64,000 bases of DNA from Undaria pinnatifida (taxonomy: Eukaryota > Sar > Phaeophyceae > Laminariales > Alariaceae), in the NCBI GenBank assembly GCA_012845835.1, contig JABAKD010000013.1, forward strand, positions 8,037,128 through 8,101,127, given 5' to 3'. The notes beneath the pieces were generated by a model. The model was not told the origin of the DNA, did not search any database, and was given only the letters and a program-made list of their open reading frames with translations. The translations under genes and the position numbers were made by a program. Shown in pieces: positions 10,058 through 21,025 of this stretch (within the stretch, counting starts at the first letter, position 1; each line of letters opens with the position of its first letter).

Positions 10058-11195
10058 TTACCTAGTTAGTGCTTCTGAAACAAAGTCAGCACCCTCACCC
10101 CCTGCTCTTACATAAACCATGAACGCCAGTGACTTCCATCTACCCGCTCTTTGAATCTGAATATCTGATGCACCTTGGGCGGCTAGCTGAGTGGGCCCTC
10201 CGATCCTGCCTGAGTGTAGCGCGTACTGGACCGGATCTCTACCGAAACTACCTACCATCCGTCTCGACGCCTCCGTTGCCATCGTGCGCGTGGCCACCGT
10301 CCATCCGGTCGCCGTCTGTGTCTGAATCAGAGGTGCTGATCCATCCAACTCTTGATAAATGTCCAGAATATCCAACAAATTTCCAGCGCCCCGTTATTCT
10401 TCCCATCCCCAACCCCTTCGCTCCCTATCACTACTGTGGCCCTTATCACGATCGCTCCCAACCTTTTGTATTCTGACTTCGACCCACGGAACGTCTCTTC
10501 TACTCTGTCTGCGGTTCTCCTGTCTTCCCACGGGAGTTGGAAAGCTCCGGCAAAGAACGCCAAGTCCCTTCTAGTGAGGCAGGGGTCAGGTGCACGAGTC
10601 CGTTACCGTAGGCCCAAATTTCAGAGGCTCGACACAAAAGATAAAATGACAAAGCAAGTCCGCGCCAGATTATCGATCCCTCAGGTCCTACCTCGATGAC
10701 CCTATCCATCCCTTTCGTTAACATGTCTCACATGAGTGGCATCCTAACCCGGGGGCGTACGTCAGACTTTCCGTACGGTCTATCGATTCTTTGTCCTACC
10801 GCAAGCACCATGCAGTGGGACGTAGGCAACTCCCACCCCGCAAACAGTTTTGTGGAAATATTTACTCGCTGCTGAATATGCTCTGATCGTTTGACTTTAG
10901 TTTTCGAACGCAAAGCATCGCAGGGCCGTGAAATTTGTCAACGTTTTTGCTGCTGCGTCTACCCTATCATTTTCTGCCAACCAAGGACTCTTGCCTTATG
11001 TCGCTCTCATGCGGCACCAGCTTTGCCATTTCGACCAGTACACCTTCTGCGTGCTTCCTCCAACCGAGGCTAGCGCAAGCGTCTCGACCAGTCTGTCCAC
11101 TTCGTCCGCATTTCCTCCCTCTCCAGCATGCGTTCCTGCTTGGCGAGGTGGGCACATATTCACGTTTTTGCATTTCATATCATTGCGTTCCATAC
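10058..11195 (-). pseudogene. DIRS-type tyrosine recombinase (broken)
   Basis: The N-terminal core-binding segment lies near 11090-11010 (ALASVGGSTQKVYWSKWQSW). The catalytic domain follows in pieces: a piece with LLCRASEIWA (10724-10500), one with DRVEETFRGSKS (within 10563-10327), and the C-terminal piece (10378-10058) with GWTVATR, the HxxR box YALHSGRIGG, then IQRAGRWKSLAFMVYVRAG, in which the Tyr is the expected nucleophile. At least two frame changes separate the pieces. These enzymes integrate the circular cDNA of DIRS elements by site-specific recombination. Phage- or plasmid-type recombinases are unlikely given the RT-RH upstream. Confidence 0.82.
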
Positions 11196-11249
11196 CTCAT
11201 CAATGTACTCATCGGGAAATACGGGTTGTAGCATTGTATAAAAATAAAC

Positions 11250-13218
11250 GTGGCCAGTCTCCGATGTCCAGTCCTCTCCATTCTCCTGTTACTAACGACC
11301 GCAGGTTGCTAGCAATCTCGTCTTTCGGCCATCTGGAAATTCCGTCGGCTATTACGTTCTGCACTCCCGGGATATATTTTGCTACACGACTTCAACCGCC
11401 CGTGACTTCAAGTCTGCCCAGTATTCTCATTGCTAAAGAAGCGCGTTTGTCGCGCGATCCGCCACATTTATTAACCCACGACACGGCGACAACATTGTCT
11501 CCTCTCAACAGCACTGGGTCTCCTTCGGTTTCTGGTCTGTCTTGCAAGATGCCTTGGGTCACAAACGCTGTCATTACCATGCCACAAACTTCGAGTACGT
11601 TTATTGTGATTGCTTCTTGCCCGCTAGTAACCGTCGGGTATTTTAGCAGCTACGACCGGTTACTATCCAGATCATATCTCTAGCACACTCTAAGCTCGGG
11701 GCAAAATCCACATACTGCCGTAAAACTCGCGTCTAAATAATAGCGTCGTGCTGGAGGTCTTCCTACGTGCATGAAGAATGTTGCTTCGAGTGACCGCCCG
11801 TCGCCTACCAGCTGCTTGTCAATTGCCCATTTCCAAAAGGCCATGTCATTGTGGAACTTCAAACCGAGCTTCACGACTTTGTGCGTCCGCTTTTTGGATT
11901 TGGCGATTTTGTGATCAGTCAGACGCAAGAGCTGCCAAACAAAGTATCTACCCGCTTTTACCACGTATGTTAGGTTTAACAATTTTCCCGCCATATTCAA
12001 CACGTCCTGCGCTCGCACATACTGCTTGACCTTGGCCAGTCCTGCTCTAATGTGCCTCGGATGGCATCTACCCTCTCTTTGGTGATCGAGATCCGCATAG
12101 TGTGCATGTTGATGGTAAAGCCGAGTGCGTCTACGATTGAATTCCAACCAGTGCTCTTCTTTGGTGCCAATATAGAAACTTCGTCTTCCTCTCCTGATCT
12201 AAATAGTCTCACATGATCGGAGGCGAGGGAGGCCGAAGCTACAAGGGCCGTTTGATCGAATGAGTCGACCTGTACGCTAGCCATGATAAAGCCACAACAT
12301 GAAACCGATGTAAAAAAGGGCTCATTGGGCCCCCCCTTTTGGAGTGCGTTCACTTTCACTCCAGGCGGGATTTGAGTGGGTTTTCCGGCTCCCCAAGGGT
12401 CTACGATTTTAACATGCGACATCATTGCTTTTCCTTGGGGTAGAATAAGCGCCCTCTCTACAATGGTATTGCGGTGAGCGTGTTCGGCAGCTGAAGCCAT
12501 GAGACCCCAGTATCCGGGTGAAGCCGCCCACCCAAAAGTAAGCCTGAAATCTAATACCAAAACATCATCCACCATGTAGCGAAAGTTCTTTGCCTGATGG
12601 AGTGTCACTCTCGCATTCCTAAACGAATCCGTTACATCTGCCTTTGCCAACGAAATCCGTCTTTGAGGAAGCCTTATTCGGAGATCGGCTAGCGCCTGTC
12701 GTAATGTTGGGAGGGCTTGCCCGCAGAGGCATTTCGGCACTTCTTCCACATGTATTTTTTTGTTCAATCCTCCCTTCTCTCCTCTGGGTGCTTGTACGTC
12801 AAAAGAGTAGTCGTGGATGATTCTTAGCTTTGTGTGTAACAACTGCACCAAGCGGTGCCACACGTAGGTCCTTGATCGACGACGCTGAATCTCTGCTGAA
12901 CACAAGAACCCGATTTCGTCGTATGTCATCGAACAACTTTTTCCACCCTAGATCCATGTGCTCTCGTACACCACTGTGATTACCATACTGGAAGGCTGTG
13001 GTTGGGTCAAGGTTTGTGACTGTCGAGTTTACTGGAACGCCGTTCTGGAATATGTCTATGAGGTCGTTAGTTTCTGGAAAACGTTTTACGTCCTCAACGT
13101 AGCGTTTAACCTGATCGACGGACAGCGGAGGTGACACCAGAGTGCCCCCGATGCCGACGGCCACGTTTCCCACTCTACCCTCTCTTACGTGTAGCAGCTC
13201 TGTACACGTCTCTGCCAT
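11250..13218 (-). pseudogene. DIRS-type reverse transcriptase-RNase H (broken)
   Basis: The start region (13218-12799) leads into the RT palm (12929-11997): AKADVTDSFRNARV (motif A, Asp present), then FRLTFGWAASPGYW. The catalytic motif, normally YVDD in this family, reads VQVDSF near 12266, so the second Asp is Ser. SLASDHVRLF and a 'LGF.I...TMRISIT' region follow. RNase H starts at about 12040 (LLNLTYVVKAGRYFVWQLLRL), continues with RYYLDASFTAVCGFC, and after a frame change with LLRGDNVVAVSWVNKCGG (11580-11392). Breaks near 12830, 12000 and 11680. Order and motifs match DIRS/PAT-like RTs rather than Ty3 or copia. Confidence 0.82.
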
Positions 13219-13489
13219 CCCGCGAATGATTTACTTCTTGGTAGTGAGATCTGCGCTTTGTTTGCCATCGATGCTTTGGTTTGATTCCATTTCCAGTTCA
13301 GTTCGGCAATTCTTGCTTGTGTGTCCTCTTTGCAACCTTTCTTGCGGGTCTGCGCTTGGCTGTGGTAAGGTTCTACGCCATCTATAGGTGCTATCTGTAG
13401 TACCGACTGATGTAGGAGTCTTTCTTTTGCGATCACGCTTCTTTTCATTGTTTCAAGGACTGTCGCCAGCATTGCATTGACCCTGTCTC

Positions 13490-14410
13490 AGAGGTCTCTC
13501 TTGTGCAGGGTGCAAATGCATTACCCGTTTTCCGAAAGGTCTCCTCCGGAAAGGGCGGTGTCAAATCATCGTAATTCTGTCTAGAATTTCGACTGTTTTC
13601 ACTTGAGCAGCTCTGTCTATAACTACCTTTTTTCTCTTTCCTACGGAAAGTGCCCTGCGACCGGGAGGACTCTCCCGGGCTCTGAGCTGTCAGGACATCA
13701 TAATTCTATCTCTTCGCTGTCCTGATTTTCATAACTCTGTCTAGAGCTCCTACGCTTCTTTTCTGTTCCTAAGATGCCTTCCACCGGGGAGGTCTCTCCC
13801 CGATTGAACTCTCCTAGACCCTCACCGTTCTGTCTAAAACCGTGGGTGTTCTGAAAGTTCTCACTCTTGTCTGGAGCAAGTTACCCTTTTCTCTGCTCGC
13901 CTAGTACTAGGCCCCCGAGAGGTCTCTCTCGGATTCACAAGTCAGATCACCATAATTCGGTCTCGAGTGTTTGCTGTTCTGCACGCTGAAACACTGACTA
14001 GAGCGATCACTTTTATTTTTCTCACTGTCTAGAGCAAGTTGTCTTCTTTTCTGCTCGCCTGGTATTCGGCATCCAAGAGGTCTCTCTCGGATTGAAAGGT
14101 GTCAAACCATTATCCGATCTCGAATATTTGCTGTTCTGCACTCTGAAAGCCTGACTATTAATAGCACTAACGCTCATATTTTTCTTACTCTGTCTAGAGA
14201 GAGGTCTCTTCTTTTCTGCTCGACTGGTATTAGGCACCCGAGAGGTCTCTCTCGGATTCAAAGGTGTCAAATTATCATAATTCGGTCTCGACTGTTTGCT
14301 GTTCTGCACTCTGAAAGCCTGGCTAGAGCTATCACTCTTATTTTTCGTTCCGACGCCGCCCTGAACCGAGAAGGTCTCTCCCCGCCCCAAGACTGTCTGC
14401 TCCTCAACAT
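13490..14410. repeat. Imperfect tandem repeats with hairpins in the DIRS linker
   Basis: About seven units of roughly 125-160 bp. Each has a 12-16-bp inverted repeat around GGTCTCTC (e.g. GAGAGGTCTCTCTCGG near 13915, 14075 and 14240; GGGGAGGTCTCTCCCCG near 13785) and the phrase 'tgctgttctgca.tctgaaa'. On the minus strand the last units stay open (14390-14022) and read as a basic repeat (SQAFRVQNSK... NPRETS.VPNT.RAEKK). The units expanded inside the element between Gag and RT. Confidence 0.75.
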
Positions 14411-14469
14411 TCTGTCTAGAGCATCTGTTGTTGACCTCATCACTCTGTCTACCGCTACAACGCTTATTT

Positions 14470-15000
14470 TCAACTCCCAGAACCGAATTTTGTTTCGTGC
14501 ACAGCAGTGTAGAAGGTGTTTTTTGTCAAACTTCTTGGGCTCTGTTCTGCGTTTTTCGTGCCAGGATTCTCTCTTGTGATCAATTGAGTGACGTAGCCTC
14601 TCGACTGCTGCCAGAGGAATCGGTTCGCTTTATTTTCTCTGACAAGTTCGCTCCCTACCGTTAAAATCTCTGCTACACATTCAAGCTTCGTATTGCCAGT
14701 GTCTTCCCACTCTACACAGTCCAAATCACACCTCTCACCAACGAACAATGCTTGCGAAACCCGACCCAGGTAGAGGTGCTGTCGTAAGTCCCACCGACTT
14801 ACGACTGTCCGCAAACGCCGAACCTCCGGCCTCCGCGCTACCCCCGCCCCCGTTCGGGCCCCCATACAGGCGGGGCCCGCCCTGTCAGTTGTTGCCGGCT
14901 CCTCTGCCCCCCCGGGTTCCCGAACGTCCGTACGTTCCACTCCCTCGCCCCTGCTGCCCGTGCGAGAAGCTGAATTTCGCGACCGCCGCTGGTGGTGCCG

Positions 15001-15035
<35 letters not shown>

Positions 15036-16205
15036 GGCGGCGGCGGCGGCGCCTTTTGTTGCTGTAGCTGCTGCTGCTGGTACTGCTGGGGCTGTTGCAT
15101 CGATGTCGGCGCCGGCGGACCTTGCGTGCGGAGACGATTTGGCGAAAACGGCGCATGCCCGTACGCACGGTTCTTGCGAGTGCATTGTAATCCCCGCCAC
15201 GCGAAGTAGCACGCTCCAGCTGGGGTGCCGTCCTGCTCCAGGCCGGTCACGAACGACCATGCCTGCGCTGCACCGTCAATCCGGCGGCGCCTAGCTGGCG
15301 GTTGAGCTCCTTCACCGTTAATCTTCCTCTTGTTCGATTTTGCGACCGTCGATGTCCCTCCGGGCTTGGGCGCTTCGAGGGCGGTGTCCATCCTGCCCAG
15401 CAGGCCATAGCTTCCACGCGAAATCAACTGGCGCATAGGCGTGAAGGTTGGCGAGCTCAAAGCCGCACACGCGTCTTCGTGGGGGGCAGACGTGGGGAGC
15501 TGTCGTTTCACAGGTGCAACAGCGTCGAACACGAACCCCCAAAAACTCGTTGATGTCGCGGTTCGCCTCATAGATCACAACACGTCGCACTACTTCCTGC
15601 TTCGGAAGGAGGGAGTTAAAGTGCGTCGTCATGTACTCGTTAGGCGACTTCGCCGCTGTCCGAAGCTCCTAAATGAGGTGATCACGTCTGCCCTGTAAGG
15701 CACCTGTAGCCTCCTCCTCGCCCTGCCTGACCAGCATCACCAGCACGTCGATGAAACTCTGAAAATGAACTTCAGGTGCTCGTGAAACTGCTGCAGTGCC
15801 GTGCTCTACCGGTGGCGCAAAGGCGTCGATGTCGATTTTCGGCGATCATCTCGAGGACACGCTTGTTGGGGTCTACCATAAACCTAAGCAGGTGGGCCAG
15901 TTCGCTTTCGGACGTCGGCGGCACAAATAGCCCACCTCGCAGCACGAACACGAACCCCGACCCCGCCTCTTGCCACAGCCTCGCGCTGCGTTTCGTAGCA
16001 TAACCTATTAAATAGTGTGTGCTTCGACACTGCCAGCATAGTCCAGTCCTCCGAACGGACTTGCTCCCCCGCCCCACAGTGGCTGACCGCTGAGCACCGC
16101 TGGGGAAGGTCCGGCCGGTCACCACTGTTCTGCCGGGTACGCGTACAAGCCACCCGGTGGCAGAGGAAAGTTATGGTTTGGCGGGAGTTGTAGGAAATGA
16201 GGCAT

Positions 16206-16259
<54 letters not shown>

Positions 16260-16608
16260 GTGCTGGTGCTGATGTTGGTACTGCTGCTGCCATGGTGGCG
16301 GAGGGACGCCAGCACGGGGCGCTGGTTGTGGCAACTGCTGCTGTCGTTGTGACCCCGGTCCTGCCGGTAGGGCTGGCAGCTGCTGCTGCTGCTGCCCAAT
16401 GCCTGGAGGAAGACCTGGTGGCGGTGGCGGTTGTTGTGGATGGCTGGCAGCTCATGTTGATTCCGTGGGGCGAGGCTGCCCAACATCCTGGCGTTGTTGC
16501 CCAGTTCGCTGCTGCTGCTGTTGCTGCAGAACTGCTGCCTGTTGTTGTTGGCTGTTGCTGTTGTTGTTGTTGCTGTTGTTGTTGCTGTTGCTGTTGTTGT
16601 CGTTGCCG

Positions 16609-16651
<43 letters not shown>

Positions 16652-16973
16652 GGCTGCTGCTGTTGCTGTTGCTGCTGCTGCGTCTTTTGCTGTTGCTGCT
16701 GCTGCTGAAGCTGTTTAACCTGTTGGCTGAGCAGCGCTACTGCTTCCAGCAGTTGCTCACCCAGCCCGCTGCTGGTGCCGGCACTTTCTTCTCCTGTCCC
16801 CCCACTGGAGCCCCCTCCGTCGCCCCCTCGCCTTGTTCTTCCCCTCTCCCGCCCGTGCCGCTGGAGCCCCCTTCTTCTCTCCTGCTGGATACCTCATTGC
16901 CTGCACGCGTCGCCACGAAAAGTGCTCGTCGCTTGCCGTCGTTCCACATACTCCCCTTGTTCAAATCAGCCAA
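14470..16973 (-). pseudogene. DIRS-element Gag-like protein with poly-Gln (frameshifted)
   Basis: It starts with MADLNKGSMWNDGKRRALF and an acidic Gly/Glu-rich stretch (16973-16760). The frame then breaks: the next frame carries a leucine-heptad segment (LGEQLLEAVALLSQQVKQLQ) and a long poly-Gln tract. Further pieces are SELAHLLRFMVDPNKRVLEM (15900-15830), EVVRRVVIYEANRDINEFLG (15632-15540) and, in another frame, a basic KSNKRKINGEG patch followed by a degenerate CCCH-like finger CYFAWRGLQC...GH (near 15230-15170), a second poly-Gln and an RG-rich tail. An N-terminal coiled coil plus a C-terminal nucleic-acid-binding finger fits a retroelement Gag. The GC-rich repeats make polymerase slippage a likely cause of the breaks. 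Confidence 0.6.
16200..16256 (+). repeat. (CTGTTG)n microsatellite, poly-Gln on the minus strand
   Basis: About nine hexamers of CTGTTG within the DIRS Gag. A longer mixed CTG/GTT tract at 16508-16712 belongs to the same poly-Gln region. On the plus strand these give meaningless poly-Leu and poly-Val frames. Confidence 0.9.
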
Positions 16974-17239
16974 CCGAAAAAAAAACTATCAAAACCTTCC
17001 TCAAGACTGCTCGTACTCGCTGGTCCTTTCTTCGCACTCTGTCGTTCTTCGAGCCTGCTTCTCGGCTACCAGCTGCGTTGGTGCCGACTATCTGGCCGAC
17101 ATCAAATCCTACCTATTCGTTCTTTTTGTTATTCCCTTTTCCCCTGCAATTCTCATAACGCCTCTTCTCAGACTTTATATTCAAAACTACTTGAATACTT
17201 CAAATCTTACTCTAAACTAATCATGGCACAGAAAAAGGG

Positions 17240-18570
17240 AGAAAATACTCCTCATGAAAATGCCGGGTACCCGTGTACCCGGGCACCCGTCAAAATGGCA
17301 TTGCCCGGCGGGTAGGGTAGGCTCCGGGCTCCAAGATTTGGCGGGTATTGGCGGGTACCCGCAGGGTCCTACCTGTAGCTATAAGAGACGCATGCTACGA
17401 TAGAGGTATACCTTTTTTTGGCGAAAATGATTTTCTGAATGACGGGGCTCCTTAACCCGAAATCGTCGGAAATACTTGTAGCATTTCGAAGACGAGTCGA
17501 CGGTCGAAATGTAGCACGGCACTGGTACACCCCCCAGCTGCCGTAGAGGCGACCCCCGGGTCTGAAAAATGAAGGGAGTGTGCCCACACACCTAGCCGAC
17601 CGTACGCTGCAGCTGCAAGGGCGCCGGTATCCTAAAGCGCGAGAGAGGGGCCGAACAAAATACGGATACTAGCCAAAAAGCGTCATCGCTCGCCACGACA
17701 CACCATTTTAGGCTCTACAGCAGCACTCTTTCCGACCAGAAACCGCGCCACGGGCGACAACTTTGACGACGGTGATTAATTCTGCTTTGTTTGGCACCAG
17801 CGTCGTGTTGTCCATGCATTCTCTGCTCTCTGTTTTCTGTGTGTAGTCGTCTGCCGGGCGTTGGTAGTTACGGTTCTCGGCGCGGTATTGGCCCTCCCTC
17901 GGGTGCGGTAAATCGTGTTTGGGCTCGTATTCGCTTTTAGCTTTTGCTTGCCTTCGCATTAAACCGTTCTTTCTACCCAACGACATCGGCACGCCCAATG
18001 CGCGTGTTGATTCTTCATTATGGAGAGCAGGTAGAGAGATACAAATGATGTGGTCGCAGATTGTGAGACAGAGAAAACCGAAAACAACCGCAGCTAATCG
18101 AGGTAAAGCAAGTGCAATGCTAGTGTACCGGGTACGAGAACACAATAAAACAAGCCAGACCATGGAGAAAACAAATATAAAAACTCAAAGAGACGAAAAA
18201 AACGGCAGGAGTTGTGAAGGATGTGATGCAAGAAGATCAGAAATACTGCAAGAACAACGTACTACGTTTTGAAGAGGAACAGGTAACTACTACTGTTGCA
18301 CGGAGGAAACAACACAAAGAAGAGGAAGAAGATACCGGCATAGGCCCGGCGGGGAGGGAAAATAAGGGAACAAAGAGAGAAACAAGGCGAAAAAAAGAAC
18401 ATTACCATCAAGCAAAACAACAAGTAGTAATTGTCATTACTGCCGCTTTTCCGCGCTTCCCCCATTGAACTCAACGAAAACTAACAAACACAACAACTAC
18501 CACTCGCTGCTTTAGGGTTCAGGGCGATACCATAGTAGCATACGCTCCACTTATTAGTCGAACCGGTATA
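17240..18570. other. Repeat remnants, no gene seen
   Basis: 17262-17372 is rich in GGGTACCCG and related to 8253-8590. 'aatgacgggg.tcc.taacccgaaatcgtcggaa' (17437-17475) has a relative near 61838-61872. From 17600 to 18570 I see no domain, splice pattern or strong repeat. A basic Lys/Glu-rich frame at 18214-18468 is low-complexity. Confidence 0.4.
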
Positions 18571-18574
18571 TACC

Positions 18575-19320
18575 TTGCCACACGATCTGCCGTTGTGTAT
18601 TGTATGATATATATATAATATTTCCTCGGTTCCTCTCGCTTAAACGCCCCACCTAATATCGAAATCTGCCAGAGTAATAAACACTTGCCACGCCCTGAAT
18701 ATCGCTTCGTTATCTTCTTAGAGCCGTCCATGCCGCTGCTGCAATTCACACCCACCCCCGCCCCCAACGCCCCCTCCTTCCCCACCACCCGCACCATCGC
18801 CTAGACCTAGCTCCACGCGTATAGCAAACCCCTACATCTATGCGACCTAAAGCCCTCCCCCCCCGCCCCCCGCCTCCCCCGCCACATTCCCCCCCCTCCC
18901 CACAAGAAGGATTTATAGTTTCCACGCACAAATTGACCTGCCCCACCCGTCCCTTTCCCCCCCCTCCCCCCCTCCCGCCCCCCTTTTGATCAAAATCAGG
19001 CCCCCACGTCCTTAAAAACTCCGCCCTCCCCTCACCGGATATTCGACTTACACGATTCACTTGATATACTGATGCATTTCCTTCCACAGCTGTCAGATTT
19101 TGTCTCTCTCAGAAACGTGTTTTACAGTTTCCGCGCACAGACTGCCTAACATCACCCTGTTGACCCTGATAGCTACACTGTAGTTGCAAGGGGAGCCGCC
19201 GACCTATATCCTTAACGAGGGCACACAACCCGTAATACGCGCGATCGGAGTATCACACACAGCTTGCAAAGATGAGTTTCGACAAAATATTCGATCTCAC
19301 AGCTGGAGTGTAATTTAATT
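18575..19320 (+). repeat. C-rich dispersed repeat, long copy 1
   Basis: Order of landmarks: 'atatcgaaatctgccagagt', 'aataaacac', 'agccgtccatg', a block of C-runs (18745-18985), 'caggcccccacgtcctta', 'tattcgactta', then a 219-bp end segment (19087-19305). The same order occurs at about 20640-21025 (left part missing) and 23225-23850. It may be one non-autonomous transposon of about 700 bp or a composite of two repeats. Confidence 0.62.
19087..19305 (+). repeat. 219-bp CAGCTG-ended repeat, copy 1
   Basis: Starts CAGCTGTCAGATTTTGTC and ends ...GATCTCACAGCTG, so the ends are inverted over about 12 bp. Interior landmarks are 'caccctgttgaccctg', 'ggggagccgccgacctatat', 'cgcgatcggagtatcacaca' and 'cttgcaaagatgagtttcga'. 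MITE-like; no coding capacity. Confidence 0.72.
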
Positions 19321-20277
19321 TTTACAATACATACGTTCGAAGCTTTTCAGAAATTCAACAGCGATTCATTTCGTTTATGGCGGCTCCCTATGCGCCCGTC
19401 GGCACAAAAAGGCGTGTGTGTGGGGTGCCTAGTCAACCCGATCCCAAACCCAACCCTAACTCTTAAACAACCCCAACTCTACTATATAGGATACATATTG
19501 ACATATTATATATATATGTATGCTGCCTTCTTTTTTTCCGCGAGAAGGGTACAACAACAGCACTTTCTTCCTTCGTCGACTCGCGTGGAATCTGGCATAC
19601 CCACGTTGGTCGCTGTCTGCAGTCGATCCGGTGTAGAATATAGAAGCCCACCGCAGGGCTCGACCATGACCTCGACCTCACTGATTCACGCTTCGTGCTG
19701 TTGCTCTGTGCAAATGACGTGTTAGATTTCTTGAAATATGAATACACCATCTGTAAAAACGAGCGGCCGGTGTATCACGTAGCGTGCAAAGATGTTTATC
19801 GGCCCTTGAATGTATCGAACTCACCGCTGACGTTTTGTAATTTTTCCAAACTCCCCCCGCCCCCCCACGAATGCTGCTTGCAGTGTCTGCTTGAGTATCA
19901 CATACTGCTGTGCTGGCTGGTTCACGTCAAAAGTGCCAATTTCTGAGCCCGGCCAATGTCCACCTCGTTTTTACGTTTGTGCGAGTAAGTCTGAAGATTG
20001 GAGATTGAGATTGCACACACACGCTGCTGTGTTCCCTCGCCGAAAAGTCGAAGATAAGGGGAGATGTTTTTTATGCGTGATAGGCCAGCTGTGAGTTCCA
20101 CCAAAATTGGATACACTGATATACTCCAGAGTAATAAATATTATAGTGGAGAAAAACAAAATATATTAAAAACTGTATGTACAAAATTTAAGAAACAAAG
20201 TACTAGAACCCCTCCCATCAAGTGAAAAAACTCACCCACATAGTATACTATTAATATCAACACAAGTACCAACAATG
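19321..20277. other. Spacer with repeat fragments
   Basis: 19375-19475 ('tatggcggctccctatg...aacccaaccctaac') is related to 58030-58125 and ends in telomere-like sequence. 19550-19590 carries an inverted relative of the sequence near 7900. No gene seen. Confidence 0.45.
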
Positions 20278-20325
20278 CAGCTTGCAAAGATGAGTATCGA
20301 CCCTAAATTCGTCGAACTCACAACT
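20278..20325 (+). repeat. CAGCTG-ended repeat, 3' fragment
   Basis: Only the end of the 219-bp family ('cttgcaaagatgagtatcga' to 'gaactcacaactg') is present. Confidence 0.6.
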
Positions 20326-20391
20326 GACGTCCTCTTAGAATCATTTTATAAAATAGTGCCATGTTATATTAGGTTCTGACATGTAGCACGC

Positions 20392-20439
20392 AGCTTGCAA
20401 AGATGAGTGTCGACCCTAAATTCGTCGAACTCACAGCTG
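20392..20439 (+). repeat. CAGCTG-ended repeat, 3' fragment
   Basis: A second short 3' fragment ('cttgcaaagatgagtgtcga' to 'ctcacagctg') about 115 bp after the first. The two share 'ccctaaattcgtcgaactca', so they form a small tandem pair. Confidence 0.6.
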
Positions 20440-20639
20440 ACGTCGTTATAATAATTTGATAAAATAGTGGTCGACCAGTTCAATGGAATTCTGAATTTTG
20501 CTCGTTTACGCTCTTCTCGGCGCGAGGAAAAATATGAGACACAAACTGTATTATTGTCCTTTTTTCGCCGGGATTCGAGCTCCCGGGTCCCGATACTGCT
20601 GAAACGCAATGAGTGAAATCCGATGGGATGTGCCACACG

Positions 20640-21025
20640 GCGTGTCGCCAACACAATAATCCCCCCCCCCCTCCAAACCCTCTCGCTTTTGATAAAAACC
20701 AGGCCCCCACGTCCTTCAAAACTCCGCCCCCCTCCCTCACCGGTTATTCGACTAACAAGATTCACTTGATAAAAGGATACATTTCCCTCCACAGCTGTCA
20801 GATTTTGTCCCTCTCAGAAACGGGTTTTGTAGTTTCCGCGCACAGACTGACTAAAATCACCCTGTTGACCCTGATAGCTACACTGTAGTTGTAAGGGGAG
20901 TCGCCGACCTATATCCTTAATGAGGACACACAACTCGTAATGCGCGCGATCGTAGTATCACACACAGCTTGCAAAGATGAGTTTCGACGAAATCTTCGAT
21001 CTCACAGCTGGAGTGTATTTTCATT
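20640..21025 (+). repeat. C-rich dispersed repeat, long copy 2
   Basis: Carries the C-run, 'caggcccccacgtccttcaa', 'ggttattcgactaacaagat' and the 219-bp end segment (20792-21010, CAGCTG at both ends). The end segment has the same length as in copy 1. Confidence 0.68.

Larger units (their letters stand above)
9740..17230 (-). mobile_element. DIRS-like (tyrosine recombinase) retrotransposon, decayed
   Basis: Read on the minus strand, this has the order expected of DIRS-type elements: Gag with poly-Gln and a zinc-finger-like motif, a linker, reverse transcriptase, RNase H, then a tyrosine recombinase instead of an integrase. All parts are split by frameshifts or stops and the RT active site is altered, so this copy should be dead. 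Protein landmarks run from about 16973 down to 10058. The outer limits given are estimates, because I could not find the inverted terminal repeats or the internal complementary region of canonical DIRS elements. No target duplication is expected for this class. Confidence 0.8.

Noticed and set aside
16157-16718. Long plus-strand frames of Leu, Val, Ala or Cys runs
   Set aside because: They are the reverse side of the poly-Gln tracts of the minus-strand DIRS Gag.
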